Assembly (NCBI GenBank): GCA_964036315.1
Contig: OZ038485.1
Coordinates: forward strand, 74,511,048 to 74,575,047
Length of the DNA: 64,000 nucleotides
DNA from: Acanthosepion esculentum
Lineage: Eukaryota; Mollusca; Cephalopoda; Sepiida; Sepiidae
Direction: 5' to 3'
Both the position numbers and the translations under genes were made by a program. The first letter of the stretch is position 1. Every line of letters begins with the position of its first letter. Below, piece by piece: positions 34,266 to 46,103 of the stretch. Under the pieces are notes generated by a model. The model made no database searches. It was not told the DNA's origin and worked only from the letters and a program-made list of their open reading frames with translations.

Positions 34266-34830
34266 AAGGAAGCAGATGAAGACCTTTTCTTAAACATATG
34301 ATCACTGGTGATGAGACCTCAGTAGGTTACATCATCTCCATGGTCAAGAAACTGATGAGAATTGTATTCTGAGATGCAAAAGTTGTATTGCTAATGGACA
34401 TCATGCTGCATGATCCAACAATTTGTCCAGGTACCATAAAAGACTGAACAGACAGTTAATATGGTTAGATACTATAAAACACTGAAGAAACTGAAGGAAG
34501 CAGTTTATGAAGAGATCAGGACATTTGCATAAGAGCATCATTCTCCTAACAGGAAAATGTTGCCCCACAAACTGCTAATTTGACAAAAGAGTGGTTCCAG
34601 AGATATGACTGATGTTTTACAACATCCACAATATAGTCCCAACTTCATTCTTTCAGATTATCATCTGTATAAACCTCTTGCTGAGTGACATTTATCTGGG
34701 GAAACCATTCCACACAAATGGAACTGTCATTGCAGACAAATTTTTTGTCAAATTTGAAAGAAAAAAATTAAAGATGTTTTTTTGAGAAATTAAATGTCAA
34801 AGGATAAGGTCATGGTCAAATTATTTTATT
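34265..34830 (+). pseudogene. Mariner transposase relic
   Basis: The + strand reads HMITGDETSVG (about 34295-34327, the first catalytic Asp region 'TGDE'), then DAKVVLLMDIML (about 34370-34405). In a shifted frame it reads QHPQYSPNFILSDYHLYKPL (34620-34679), matching the 'P..YSPDLAPSDYHLF..L' block of mariner transposases with the third catalytic Asp. Several stops and at least two frame changes show it is dead. It is a different subtype from the relic at 20940. Confidence 0.75.
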
Positions 34831-35699
34831 TGACCACTAAACAAAAGAATAAATAGATCACATTTTAGCTATCCAAATACTTTAAAATTGTATATAATTT
34901 AGCTTTGTAAGTGTAAAACCAACTGAGATATTGATATTTAAACTTTGTGACTATTTGGTCAAAAGGTCATATCTCTGGAACTCTTTGACCTAGAGATGTA
35001 AAATAGGCACCATTCAATTTGTATCATGAAACCCTATAAGTGTATCAAATTTGAAAAAAATCCATGTCTGTGATAGTCAGACCCTTGTTTATTTGACATG
35101 GAATGACTCCTAGTAGTGCTGGTAAAACATGCACAATGTTTTTATATGTATAGCAATAAATATTTTCTATGAATAAATATTTTACTTTACATGACTTTTC
35201 AAAAATTCATTCAAACAAGTTTTATTAAAATTGACTGAAAAAATCTGATTTTCTATTATATTTTTCCAGTTTGTATATCAATTGTTGCACATCTAGATCA
35301 CATTTGTGTAGAAATTGTCATATTTGTATAAAAATATTATGAAACTGGTAAAAATATATAAACAAAATTAAACAGACCAACCTTGTTAGACAATTTTAAT
35401 AAAGATTGTTTGAAAATGTGTGTATGCTTTATTGATCACTGATTTTTTTTTTTTTTAGAAAGAAAATTTTGAATCTATTCTAGAAGAAATAAAATTCATA
35501 TAATTATGGTTCTCCTACTGCATCACTAAATTAGAAATTTTATGCAGATTATTCTTTATGCTTACATTTGACGTCAATTTAACATTTCATTTGATGACTA
35601 TTTTCATGTTAGTAAAAATTGAATCTTGCATATATTAATATTTCATCTTTGCAATTTCAAGTATTATTTGATAATTTCTTAATTTTTTTACTTTTACAG
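34831..35699 (+). other. NSF intron 1 distal end
   Basis: AT-rich sequence ending in the branch/polypyrimidine region 'aatttttttacttttacag' before exon 2. Nothing else recognised. Confidence 0.5.
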
Positions 35700-35791
35700 T
35701 TTTATATGACTGACAAGCTACCAAGCAATGAATTATCATTCACTAATTGTGTCATCTTCAGTGACAATGACAAAATCACTGAAAGATCAAG
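35700..35791 (+). CDS. NSF: NSF exon 2 (N domain start)
   Basis: Encodes FYMTDKLPSNELSFTN then CVIFSDNDKITERS. It aligns with the conserved 'P(T/S)DELSLTN' opening of the NSF N domain. Acceptor ttttacag, donor ag|gtaggg; it ends with two bases of an Arg codon. An internal ATG at 35706 is an alternative translation start. Confidence 0.9.
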
Positions 35792-36641
35792 GTAGGGATC
35801 AGTTTTATTTTTAATTTATTACAAACTTGCTTATTTCACTTTTGATTGCAGCTCTTTTGTTACACTGCAATAATAATAATTAATAAATTGAAGCAAAATT
35901 TTCCAGTAAGACTAAAACTTACAGTAATGATGCATATGTCAGGAATTGTTTTAAAAAAAGAAAATTTTGAGCTCAAGGATAAGGAATGCTCTTAAAGGTG
36001 TAAAAATTTGGAAACTGATGAATGTGATAAGCTTTTAAAAGAATGTTACACAGAAGTTGCAGAAAAATGCAGTTAGATTAACTTATTTACAAGCCTTAGA
36101 AAAATTCAGAAACTAAGAAAATGGTTTCTATATAAACTTAAAGAGTCAATGTTTAAACACCTACTATTCTCTTGATTGATAAAAGAAAAGTAAATTTTAA
36201 ACAATTAGTGGCAAGGGAAAATGACTTTATAATAAAAATCCAATAAGAAGAAAATCATGGCTAGATACAGGACAACCTTTTAACATCATAAAAATAACCC
36301 TCTCCTGCACTAGTAATTGGTGGAATTCAAATGAAATTCTTTTTCTTTTTTTGTTGGAATCTGAATAATCTGTTTCTGCACAATAATCAATTTTCTTGTT
36401 TGAATGATACATTGGAATAGGAAAAAAACCTTTTCAAGCAAGAAAGTCAATTGGTGGTTTGGCAGCATGAGAACATTATATAAAAATTGATTCGAAAATG
36501 CTAGAAATATTTGTGCCAAGCTAATATATACCTTTTCTTATATTTTCTGACACATCTGCTTTAATTTTGTAAAAGCAGGTAATGCTTTTTATAGATTTTG
36601 AAATGACAAATGTCTATATTTGTTAATTTTATTCCCTTTAG

Positions 36642-36741
36642 GCATGTCCTTGTTCGAAACCCTGTTGGGTTACAGTATGCTTTTACTGTTAAAGTCTGTA
36701 AAGAAATTTCCAAAGGAAAAGTGGGTTTCAATGCACTCCAT
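36642..36741 (+). CDS. NSF: NSF exon 3 (N domain)
   Basis: Encodes HVLVRNPVGLQYAFTVKV then CKEISKGKVGFNALH, matching the NSF N-domain strand region 'H.(I/L)VR.....Y.F....'. Acceptor cctttag, donor tgtaagt; phase 2 in, phase 0 out. Intron 2 is 850 bp of AT-rich DNA. Confidence 0.93.
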
Positions 36742-37175
36742 GTAAGTCTTTATTCATAGTATTTTTGATGTAATATTGAACTGAATTATCTTTGATTTTT
36801 GTTACTCAGTTATGAAGATTTGTTAAAGAGAAATTTCTTACCAACTTATTTCTTTTTATAGCTTTAACATTCTTATTTTTATATTTACTTTTTACTTGCA
36901 GTAGAATTAATATTTTTAATCAGTAATATGTATTTATGTAAAATTAATATTTTTCTTATCTTGTATTTGGAATCCTCCTTTTTTTTTCATTTCTTTCTTT
37001 TTTCTTTTATCAACATTCACAATTAAGCATATATAAATTATAAATTTCAATTTACAGTATGGCTGTTCACTCAAAATAATTGGTAACTTTTGGTCTTGTG
37101 TAGTATTTATGTACAATAAATACAATTGTATATTTTTATGTTTTTTAATAATAAAATCTTTTCTTTCTTTCACAG

Positions 37176-37291
37176 AGGAAATGGGCACAATTACCTCTTA
37201 ATACTAAAGTAGAGGTTGCAGTGCCTGGACCAGGTCATTTTGATACAATTGAAACTATTATGCTAGAGATTGATTTTTTTAACAAAAAAAA
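37176..37291 (+). CDS. NSF: NSF exon 4 (N domain)
   Basis: Encodes RKWAQLPLNTKVEVAVPGPG then HFDTIETIMLEIDFFNKK. The phrases RKWA and 'I.T(I/M).LEIDF..KK' are hallmarks of NSF subdomain Na/Nb. Acceptor ttcacag, donor aa|gtaagt. Confidence 0.95.
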
Positions 37292-39211
37292 GTAAGTAAA
37301 AAGTGTGATTATATGTATTAATTTTCTGTCACCTGCTGATAATCACAATTTAAAATTATTAAAGCTTCCTTACAATAAGTACAATTTAGATATTCAGCAA
37401 GCTTCATAGAAGCTGTAATTCATTTACATTTTTAAAATCTACTTGTGAAATGTAACAAAATTTGGTGTTAACGAAATTTTGGGGGGCTATGCATCGTTAT
37501 ATATTTAAGCTAAAACATTAATTTGAATGCTTTAGAGAATCCACGTTAATGTCACATTTAAAATGTAATCAAGCAAATCCTCTTGCCACCTACAATTACC
37601 ATCATAAAAATGATGGAGTTAATAAATTGACTAAAGAAATGTAAATATGCAATGCTTAGAAGCTGAAAATAACAAATGTATGATAGGGTTCATCAAAGAC
37701 TAACCCAAAGTGGCCTATTTTCCATATAACGTATGAAGAAATAATTTCCCATGTAATCTACTTCCTTTATCCTGCTACTAATATGATAAAGATTGGGCAA
37801 ATGGCAGCTCACCTGATGATGTGGGCCCTCAAAATATTTCTTTTTTTTAATGTCCATTTAAAAGCTTTTGGTATTTCAAAATTCAAATTGGGTTCTGCAC
37901 AAGCACAGTCACCAGTATCACTATATCCATCACTATACCAATGTCAATGCAAAGTGAAAACTGATGTAGGGATCTAGTTACTTGTGTATATTCCAACTAG
38001 AGGTAAACACATGTCATTTCTACACTTCAGCTACACTTTATAAATGTCTCACAAGATTTTACAAGAATTTCTTATGGTTATAAAAGATTTTTCTCAGCTT
38101 CACAAATTTCATTAATAATAATGTATTAAATATGGAACTAATTTTTCATATATTCACAAAATGTATGTAATAAGCAAATACATATACAAATAAGATGTGT
38201 ATGTATGATTGTTATTTATATTGCCATTGTTATTGTACTGAATCCCACTTTACACAGGGTCGACAATAATATGACCTTCCATGAAAAAGTTTACTCTCCC
38301 CTGGACTGAATAATATGCTTCTAGAAGAAATAATAATGTTTAAAACAAAATACCAAATGGAAATTGATATTTTTTAAAAATCCACTTTGCAATATGTAAT
38401 TGTATGCCATATTTACATGTTGTATTGTCTATAGTTTGAGAAATCATTAACATTCCAAGATTTGGATATTCTTTGTGTTGCTGATATTGCTACCATAATA
38501 TTTCAGCTGATCTATTCTACAGTCTTCTTCAGGAATATAATCCATAAATAAAAAAAAAGGAAATCTTTAAAAGAAAAAATTGCAAATATAGATCATAAAA
38601 TAGAAAGATAAAGATAAAGATAAAATAGAAAGATAAGCAAATTCACTTTCTTTTTTTGTAAAAAAAGAAAGCCTTTTCCCTTTTTTTTTTACAAATTTTA
38701 CACTTAAAATTGGCTGTAGAATGAATTCACTAAAAACTTGAAATAAATGTTGAAATGTTATCTGATTGAATAATTTCTTTGGATTTCAAAATTGAATAAA
38801 ATCATCTATAATGAAATTTATTTAGAAAAGTTTTTAATGCATGTAGTTAAGCATCTCTCCATTAATAAAAAAAATATGTGTAATGGTAATATGAATGGTT
38901 GCAGCAGGAGTTCCTAATTAAGTCATATCCAGCACAAATTGGCATCACACTCTTTAACATATGATATGTACTTAGCTTATTTGTACTTTCATTGTTCTTT
39001 CATCTCAGACAATCTTAATTCTGTCTGAATTTCTGGGATGAAGAGTTATCATTATTTATACACAATTTATTGTCTCCATCTTTGTTGTCACAACAGCTCA
39101 AATGTAATAACAATAAATATGGTGACAATTGTCTGTGTAAATAATGTAAATAATCTTAATTCTATTTGAATAGTTCTTTATTGAAAATATTTTTGCTCTG
39201 TTTCTTTTCAG
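37292..39211 (+). other. NSF intron 4
   Basis: AT-rich intron of 1920 bp. No transposon protein, RNA gene or conserved motif recognised; ORFs here are short and random-looking. Confidence 0.5.
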
Positions 39212-39354
39212 AATATCAACAGAATCATTGAACACTGAGCATATTGCTAAGAATTTCAGTGATACTTTTCTGAACAATGTATTTTCAGTTGGGATGCCTA
39301 TGGCATTTGAATTCAATCAAACTGTACTAACTGCTACTGTCAAAGAAATCAAAG
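39212..39354 (+). CDS. NSF: NSF exon 5 (N domain)
   Basis: Encodes ISTESLNTEHIAKNFSDTFL then NNVFSVGMPMAFEFNQTVLT and ATVKEIK. It corresponds to the 'F...F(N)NQ.FSVGQ.L.F.FN...' segment of the NSF N domain. Acceptor tttcag, donor aaag|gtaaat; phase 1 out. Confidence 0.93.
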
Positions 39355-40607
39355 GTAAATCTAATTAAGATACCTTTCCTGAAACATTAGTAATTTGTTG
39401 GCCAAAAAGTTGTTTTTTCTTTTCTTTTCTTTTTCTTTTTTTAGACTAACTCCATTTTAAAAGATCACTTTTGTATTGTAACATTGGTCATACCAGCATT
39501 TTTTTAAATTTGGCAGTTTTTATTGAAGATAGAAAAAAGAATTAATAGAAAAGTAAAAATTCAATTCAAAGTTGACTAGTTGATAGCAATTAAAACAAAA
39601 TATTACTTGGAAATAATCAGTGCAAGAGAATGTCAATAAACTTAAAATAATAATAAGATTGGCTATAGTAGTTGCTTTGTTGTGTGATTTTCATATGATT
39701 TAAGCAAAAAAGAAAAACTAATGGACTGCATTTTGATGTACAACTTATTCCTTTCCATTTTTTTTTCTTAATAAATTGTGATAAGTGATGAAAAATGTAT
39801 ACTTTACAACATGGAATTCAAGAGATCATGGAAAATGTGAAATGAACCAGCAAGGTTTCACTAGTCTTTACCCAAACTTGGTAACACTGTATATATAGTA
39901 GGATTGGAAGATTGTTTTATAAGTTCTATCCAGAAAAACACAAAAATGCTGCTATTAATTAAACCAGCTGAAGCAATCAACAAAATGCATTCCTCTAAAA
40001 TCTAAGAGAAAGAAAATATACCATCAAAATAATGCTCAAATGCATATTTTAGTAACCAAATAAAAATTGTTACAGCTTGGCTGGGAATTTTCACTCAGCT
40101 CTCATATTAAGCAGATACTGCACATTCATATTACAATTTATTCCAGTTTTTGCAAAATTCTCTTAATGAAAACAAATTTCAATTCCCAGAAAGACGAAAA
40201 AGCAGTTGTTTGCTCAGAAAGATGAAATAAGGAGATTTGAATTATGAAGTTTCTGGAAAGATGACAGAAGATAGTGGAACAAAATGTTAAATATTTTGTT
40301 CAGTAACATTGAAAATAAAATAAAGGTTTTACTTAATAATCTAAAATATTTTGCCCAGCCCAATATAAAAGGATTTTTAAAAAATCATATAAATCTTGCA
40401 GTTACCTGTGTATAACTTTATCCTTTGTGTTATGAAAAAAACTGTTGATCAATAATATTAAAGGAAAGAAAGTAAAAACTTCTAGAAAGACTACTTCTTT
40501 ATTTAAGGTTTCTTTTTTGCTGCTAGAATCTTTTTAGTTAAAATGTGTTTGTTGTAACTGTTCAAAAGATTAAAGCAGTGGAAATATGACATTAAAAAAT
40601 GTTATTC

Positions 40608-42359
40608 TATAAGTAGGTATCCCAAACTAAAATTTTATTTTCAATATATTTAAAAACATTTAATACAGGCAAAGAGAGTTTGACAAAACATAAAAATTGT
40701 TGCCAAATTTATCTTGGTAGCTCAAAACTAGGCCTGAAACTTTACTGATTTAGCAATGAAGTTATGGCCATTCAAAATTTTGTCAATTTTCTGTCTTGTG
40801 TGCTATTGGACCAAAAGCCAATTTCAATAATGTATAACTAAAGATACCAACTTCAAACCAGTTAAAGATTATTATAAATATAATGTCATGTAGGTAGTCT
40901 TGAAAAGAAATATGCTAATGGAATCCATAATTATTAGATCAGACCAACCTAAACATTGGGGAAAATTGCTTTCTCAAAAACGAAATAGTTAAAACATGAT
41001 ATAGAAGGGCACTTTATTTATATAAGTTTCAATAGTTAATGCCTTGCAGGTTGTTGATATGATTCTTAGCACAACAAAGATGAAGCTAATTTCTTTTTCA
41101 GTCTATAAAAAAAAAACTATTTACATCATGTAAAAACAGCCAGAATGGCAATTTGACAGTTGGATAAAAACAAGTTAAAAATATATACCCTTCTGAAATT
41201 ACCATATAAAATATGGAAGTATGTGCCTGAAACTTTACTGATTTGGGGATGCGAAATTCAACAAAACAGTCTTATTTTCTGTAACCTTTTGTCATAGATG
41301 TATCTAATTTTTGAAAATTTGTTGAGATTGTGCAATTTTTAACTTGTCAAAAAAAGACAGTAATGAATACAAAACTTAGAAATTTATTTCATTAAATAAA
41401 TCATTGGTCAATCCTTCAACAAATGTTTATTGTAAAGCTTAAATCTCATTAAAAGAAAAACTGATTTTTTTTTTTGATTTTTTTTTTTTTTTTAAATTTG
41501 ATACAAACATGAATCCGAAATTTAAAGAACTAAAATATATCTGGTTCATATGCACGTTTGATTTTATGATATGAATTCTGTTATTTTACTAAAGTGCATA
41601 AAACAACAGCTGAGGCAAAAGTGATTTAAGTGTGACAGTTTGAACAGAATACAATGATGAATAAGTAATTTATACAGTTTTAAAATGCATCATTAGAGAA
41701 AATATAAGAAAAAGATTTAAACTGTGTAATATCCATCAATGAAACCAGTCTGATTTAAAATGGTGTTCAGTTGGTGATGTTCATTCATTTGGTCAGCAAT
41801 ACAAATTTCAATGTGTTTGACAAATGTGCAGCATACCCTCTTTTTGATTTGTGTGTGCTTTGAGTTGTATGGGCACAGAGATATGAAATCAACTGATTAT
41901 TAAAGATGAGGCATTGCTCTACAAGAAAGTGCAATTTTTTTAAAGTGTTGAATTTCTATGGTATTTTGTCCACTAAAGATTTCAGTAATTTTTTTTGTGA
42001 AATGCAACTTAAAAAGCTTACCTTAAACCCACCAAATTCACATGCATCTTTTTTTTCTTTAAGATGGAAATATTTTTATATATTTAGGGAAACACAACTT
42101 GAAACAAGAGTTTAAAAAAACTACTATGAAAAAAAACACATCATTGAAATAGTGACATAATTTAAAGAAACATAGAATAAAAACTAATCAACACACACAA
42201 GAAAGAATTGTATTTTTAAAAACAGGAAAGATTATTTTTTTACATACTAATTTTATCAAAATAGCCTAGAAAATAAATGAGATATAATCAGTTGAAACAG
42301 AAGGAAATTTCACCATTTTGTCATATGTTCGCACTAGGCCAGTTTGGGATACCGACTAT
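40608..42359. mobile_element. Possible 1.75-kb element with inverted ends in intron 5
   Basis: The + strand at 40608-40628 contains GGTATCCCAAACT preceded by 'tataagta'. Bases 42340-42359 are its inverted counterpart (AGTTTGGGATACC then 'gactata'). Thirteen bases match exactly in inverse orientation, and both ends lie next to TATA. No transposase was recognised inside. It may be a non-autonomous DNA element or two facing repeats. Confidence 0.4.
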
Positions 42360-42473
42360 AAGCTGTTTTCCAGGATACTTTTTAAACATAAATTTTCCCA
42401 TTAAAAGGATTTGGGTTAAGTTTTTAAAATGGAAAGACAATGAGTCATAATGTTTTTCCTTGTTTTTATGCAG

Positions 42474-42520
42474 TGTTTGATCTATCCAAAAATATTGATG
42501 GAGGTGCATCATCAAGAATT
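42474..42520 (+). CDS. NSF: NSF exon 6 (N domain linker)
   Basis: A short 47-bp exon encoding FDLSKNIDGGASSRI. It follows the N-domain beta strand and matches the variable 'L..KG....' loop of NSF. Acceptor atgcag, donor tgtaagt. It was found by requiring a phase 1-to-0 link between exons 5 and 7; the sequence itself is weakly conserved. Confidence 0.85.
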
Positions 42521-43809
42521 GTAAGTTTGATTTTTATTTTTTTGTTTTTATTAATGAAAAAATATGTATTGTTGAGGAATCATGAGAAAAAACTTTCTTT
42601 CTATATCTATCTTGAATATAAGTAGAAAAAAATAGTTCTTTGTAGATATCCTTTTTTATCACCTATCTTTATTCATTTATATTATGTATTCTCTCAGTAA
42701 CACTTTTTCATTTTGATATTTGTACAAAAACCATAACTTTAATAAATCCAACCTCACTTCATTTCAGTTTAGGTTGCTGAATCCTATTCATGACTTTAAT
42801 CAAAAACTTGCTTTAAACATTTTTTTTTCTTTATTGTATTTCATTTTTTTAAATATATTGTAAATTATCCTCTTAAATCTGTAAATTACTCCCCACCAAA
42901 TACATTATTCAAAATAAGTTTTGCACAACTCTCATGAAGAAATTATTATAACATAACATTTCCAGGTTCATGAAAATTTATATTGAGATCCAATTTAAAT
43001 TTCTCAATTCACTTCATTCTGTACTTTACAAAATCTCTGATCTCATCCATCAGAAACCAGCTTATGAATGTTATCCAGTCACTTAAATTTTCTTACTTTC
43101 AGTAACATATTTTTTAATTTTATTTTATTTTTTTTATTTTTTTTGTAATTTCATAAACCAGTATATGAGTATTTTTGAGAAAAAAATAGCATTGAAAGTA
43201 TATATTTGTCAAACATGAAGTAAATTTTTAAACCCATATCTACAAAATATAATCCTACTAAGGCCATATGTTAAATTTGTATGAATGTAGACTATTCAAA
43301 TATTTTTTATTCAATTACTTTTTTTTTTAAATGTCTCTTAGATAATGCACCCATTGATAAATGCCCCTTTTTGTCTCATCAAAATCTTAATTAAACCAGA
43401 GTTATGGTGATACCAAACTTAAATATATTTTTAATTTGTCAAATGTTAACAATGAAATTCTTTCAAAAGATATTTTGAAGCTTCTCAATGGAAATTATTT
43501 TAATACAACCTTCAAAAAATTATCCTAAGAGATAACTTCAAAAATAGTTTAATACTATAAATGAAAAGTACAATCATTTAATTTCCATTTAATAGTATGT
43601 TTTAGAGAACTTTAATTTATTTTTATGGATGATTACTTTCTCACTACTTAGATTCTAAAGGAAAAGAAAAAAGATCTGATTTAAATTCCCAACCAAGAAT
43701 TATGTACTGATGTGCACTGATTGCCATTTTCATTTATCCACATCCTCAACAGATAGGACTTTTTCTATCCTCTGTATTTCTTAACCATTTATATATTATT
43801 TTTTCTTAG
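42521..43809 (+). other. NSF intron 6
   Basis: AT-rich intron of 1289 bp with no recognisable feature beyond splice sites. Confidence 0.5.
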
Positions 43810-43898
43810 GGTTTAATTGGTATACTTATTGGTAATTCCAACATAAAATTTCAAGCATCTGAGAACTCATCAATCATGCTGGTGGGCCGGAATAAAGG
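43810..43898 (+). CDS. NSF: NSF exon 7 (N domain end)
   Basis: Encodes GLIGILIGNSNIKFQASENS then SIMLVGRNK, matching 'VG.(L/V).GNS...F...ENS...L.GK.K' at the end of the NSF N domain. Acceptor ttcttag; the donor is gg|gtttgt, a weak but usable GT site. Confidence 0.92.
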
Positions 43899-44815
43899 GT
43901 TTGTTGTTTTATTGTTGCTTTGACAATAATTAATCTAGCTACAAATTCAATCCTTTTGCAAAATTTGCACTAAAATAAAATAAAAACTTTAACAGTTTGT
44001 GTTTCATTTATATAGATTAAAGTTTACCAAAATAAATGGGAAGTGATTTCATGGTATGTATAAAAATCATGAATTTGTTGCTTATCATGTATGTTTTGTA
44101 ACTTGGATGTTTACAGTGGAGAACAAACATAAAAGAACCCAGATTAACATGTAACATGTAAGATAATTAATCAGATATAATTGTGTTAAATGTTTCTATA
44201 GCCTATATTTTTCATATTTATAAGTAAAAATGAATGTTGCATTCTATTTAATAAAGTCCAACCCACCACTGACAAAACAAATGCAAGTTGTTATCAATAT
44301 TTTTAATAAGGATAAATATTTATAAGCTGAAATTCATATGGTGCTAATATAAATATATCCTGAAAACTTTTACCAACAGCAAATTAACAGCAATTTTCCT
44401 ATGAAAACCTTGGTTTGCCTAATAAAATCTGACATGGTGTTGAATATGTCAGATTTCAAAAGGAGTACAGATCACTAATCATAAGCAACATTCTACATTA
44501 AACTGTAAACCAGAAGGAAGTCTGGTTTGTACAAAATTTACTTTAATAAAAAAAACAAAAAAAAAAAAACAACTTATTACTACAAACTGGATACAGCTTG
44601 TACTTTAGAAAAGCCAAAGAATATAGTAGCAAAAACTTTTCTTTTTTTTTTTTTTTTAAACAAAGACTCTGGTCTTACTCAGGTCCTCATTTTTGTTATT
44701 ATTAAATAACTTCTCATCCAGGACTCCAGACAGACAAATAGATATTTTTTTTTTTTTTCTTTTTTTTACTCTAGTATCACTATTTAATTTGAATAAATGT
44801 ATATTTTCATTGTAG
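43899..44815 (+). other. NSF intron 7
   Basis: AT-rich intron of 917 bp; the 60-residue ORF at 44527-44709 is Lys/Phe-rich low complexity and not a gene. Confidence 0.5.
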
Positions 44816-44949
44816 GTATCAATCTGTTATCTCTCCTGACTGGGACTTCACTAAAATGGGAATTGGTGGTTTGGACAAAGAATTCTCAACAATTTTTCGA
44901 CGTGCATTTGCTTCTCGTGTCTTTCCTCCTGACATTGTTGAACGACTGG
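44816..44949 (+). CDS. NSF: NSF exon 8 (N-D1 linker, D1 start)
   Basis: Encodes [20 protein letters not shown] then [20 protein letters not shown] and VERL. This is almost identical to the NSF N-D1 linker ('[35 protein letters not shown]'), among the most conserved parts of the protein. Acceptor tgtag, donor gg|gtgagc. Confidence 0.98.
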
Positions 44950-45080
44950 GTGAGCTATTTATAACTTCTGTCACTAGAAGTGAGAATAGAATTAGATTAT
45001 AGAGAAAAGCATGATCAGATGAATGTTAATATTTGTGAAAACAAATATAAATTTTAAACTGCATGATCTATGTAATGTGG

Positions 45081-45182
45081 GGATTCTGAAAAGTTCTTAG
45101 CCAAGCCAAGAATTCCTTCCAAAAATAATTGATGTTTAATCAAATTTTAGGAAGTGGGCCAGGCTGAGAACTTTTCAGCACC
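45081..45182. mobile_element. Short MITE, 102 bp, in intron 8
   Basis: Bases 45081-45102 and 45162-45182 are inverted copies sharing CTGAAAAGTTCT followed by (t/c)agcc. The intervening 59 bases include a second pair of weaker inverted bases (aattcctt against ggaagt). Length and layout fit a miniature DNA transposon, probably mobilised by a mariner-type transposase. No clear TA duplication was seen. Confidence 0.65.
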
Positions 45183-45619
45183 ATCTCTTATAATCATAGA
45201 TAAGTAAATAATTAGGGTTTATTGAAGCATTATTAAACATGATTTTAGATTTTAATGATTAAAGTTTTTTTGTTTTAAACTTAACAATCATGTTCTTAAG
45301 TTAGAAAAAAGTGACTATATATGATATTAAAAAAAGGAAAATCTTTTTCCTCTAAGATATGAACCAATATAACATATTAAACATAGAGAGAATTTGCAAT
45401 TGTTTCAAAAGCTTACTTTTCACTGGCCTAGTAAATTTATGACAAAGTATTTGATTTTCTAATTATAACAGTACAATGATTTCTAACTCTTTGACAAAAT
45501 CACTTCACTTCAAAATAAGAACATTGAAGAATACTGATTATTAAATGTATCCCCCCCCCCACTCCAGTACAAACCTCTTTCTCTCTTCAGTTTTTTAACT
45601 GAAAGCAATCTTTTCAAAG

Positions 45620-45686
45620 GTGTGCGTCATGTAAAAGGTATCTTGCTGTATGGCCCACCAGGTACAGGCAAGACTTTAATTGCCAG
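45620..45686 (+). CDS. NSF: NSF exon 9 (D1 Walker A)
   Basis: Encodes [20 protein letters not shown] and A, containing the D1 P-loop GPPGTGKT, which binds the phosphates of ATP. Mammalian NSF has Cys in place of the Thr, and that Cys is the residue usually blamed for N-ethylmaleimide sensitivity. Acceptor tcaaag, donor ag|gtgagg. Intron 9 is only 284 bp. Confidence 0.98.
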
Positions 45687-45970
45687 GTGAGGTACTTATG
45701 CTATATTTTACTTTTCATTTTAATTAGTATTCATTATTTAAAAAAACTCTAATCTATGATGAACATAGCTACGAAAATAATGTTTTACAAGATTTTGTTT
45801 TTATTTTTACAATTTTTCAATATTTCTGAATATAAATTTTGTTTAGATTCTTTTGTATTAAAATTCCATAGAAAGCATAAATAACTTCAGAAAGAAAAAT
45901 TTAGGAAAGTTGCAATGTGCTTTATGTTTTTTTTTTTTTTATTAAAATTATTTTTTGTTTTTTTCTTCAG

Positions 45971-46103
45971 GAAAATTGGGAAAATGTTAAATGCAACTGA
46001 ACCAAAAATTGTGAATGGTCCACAGATTTTAGACAAATATGTGGGTGAATCTGAAGCTAATATCAGGAAGTTGTTTGCTGATGCTGAAGAAGAAGAAAAA
46101 GCT
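45971..46103 (+). CDS. NSF: NSF exon 10 (D1 pore loop region)
   Basis: Encodes [20 protein letters not shown] then [20 protein letters not shown] and EEKA. YVGESE is the D1 substrate-contacting pore-loop region with its aromatic residue (Tyr). Acceptor tcttcag, donor gct|gtaagt; phase 0 out. Confidence 0.98.

Noticed and set aside
37783..37977. 64-residue + strand ORF in intron 4
   Set aside because: No recognisable domain; it lies within an intron without splice logic to neighbouring exons.
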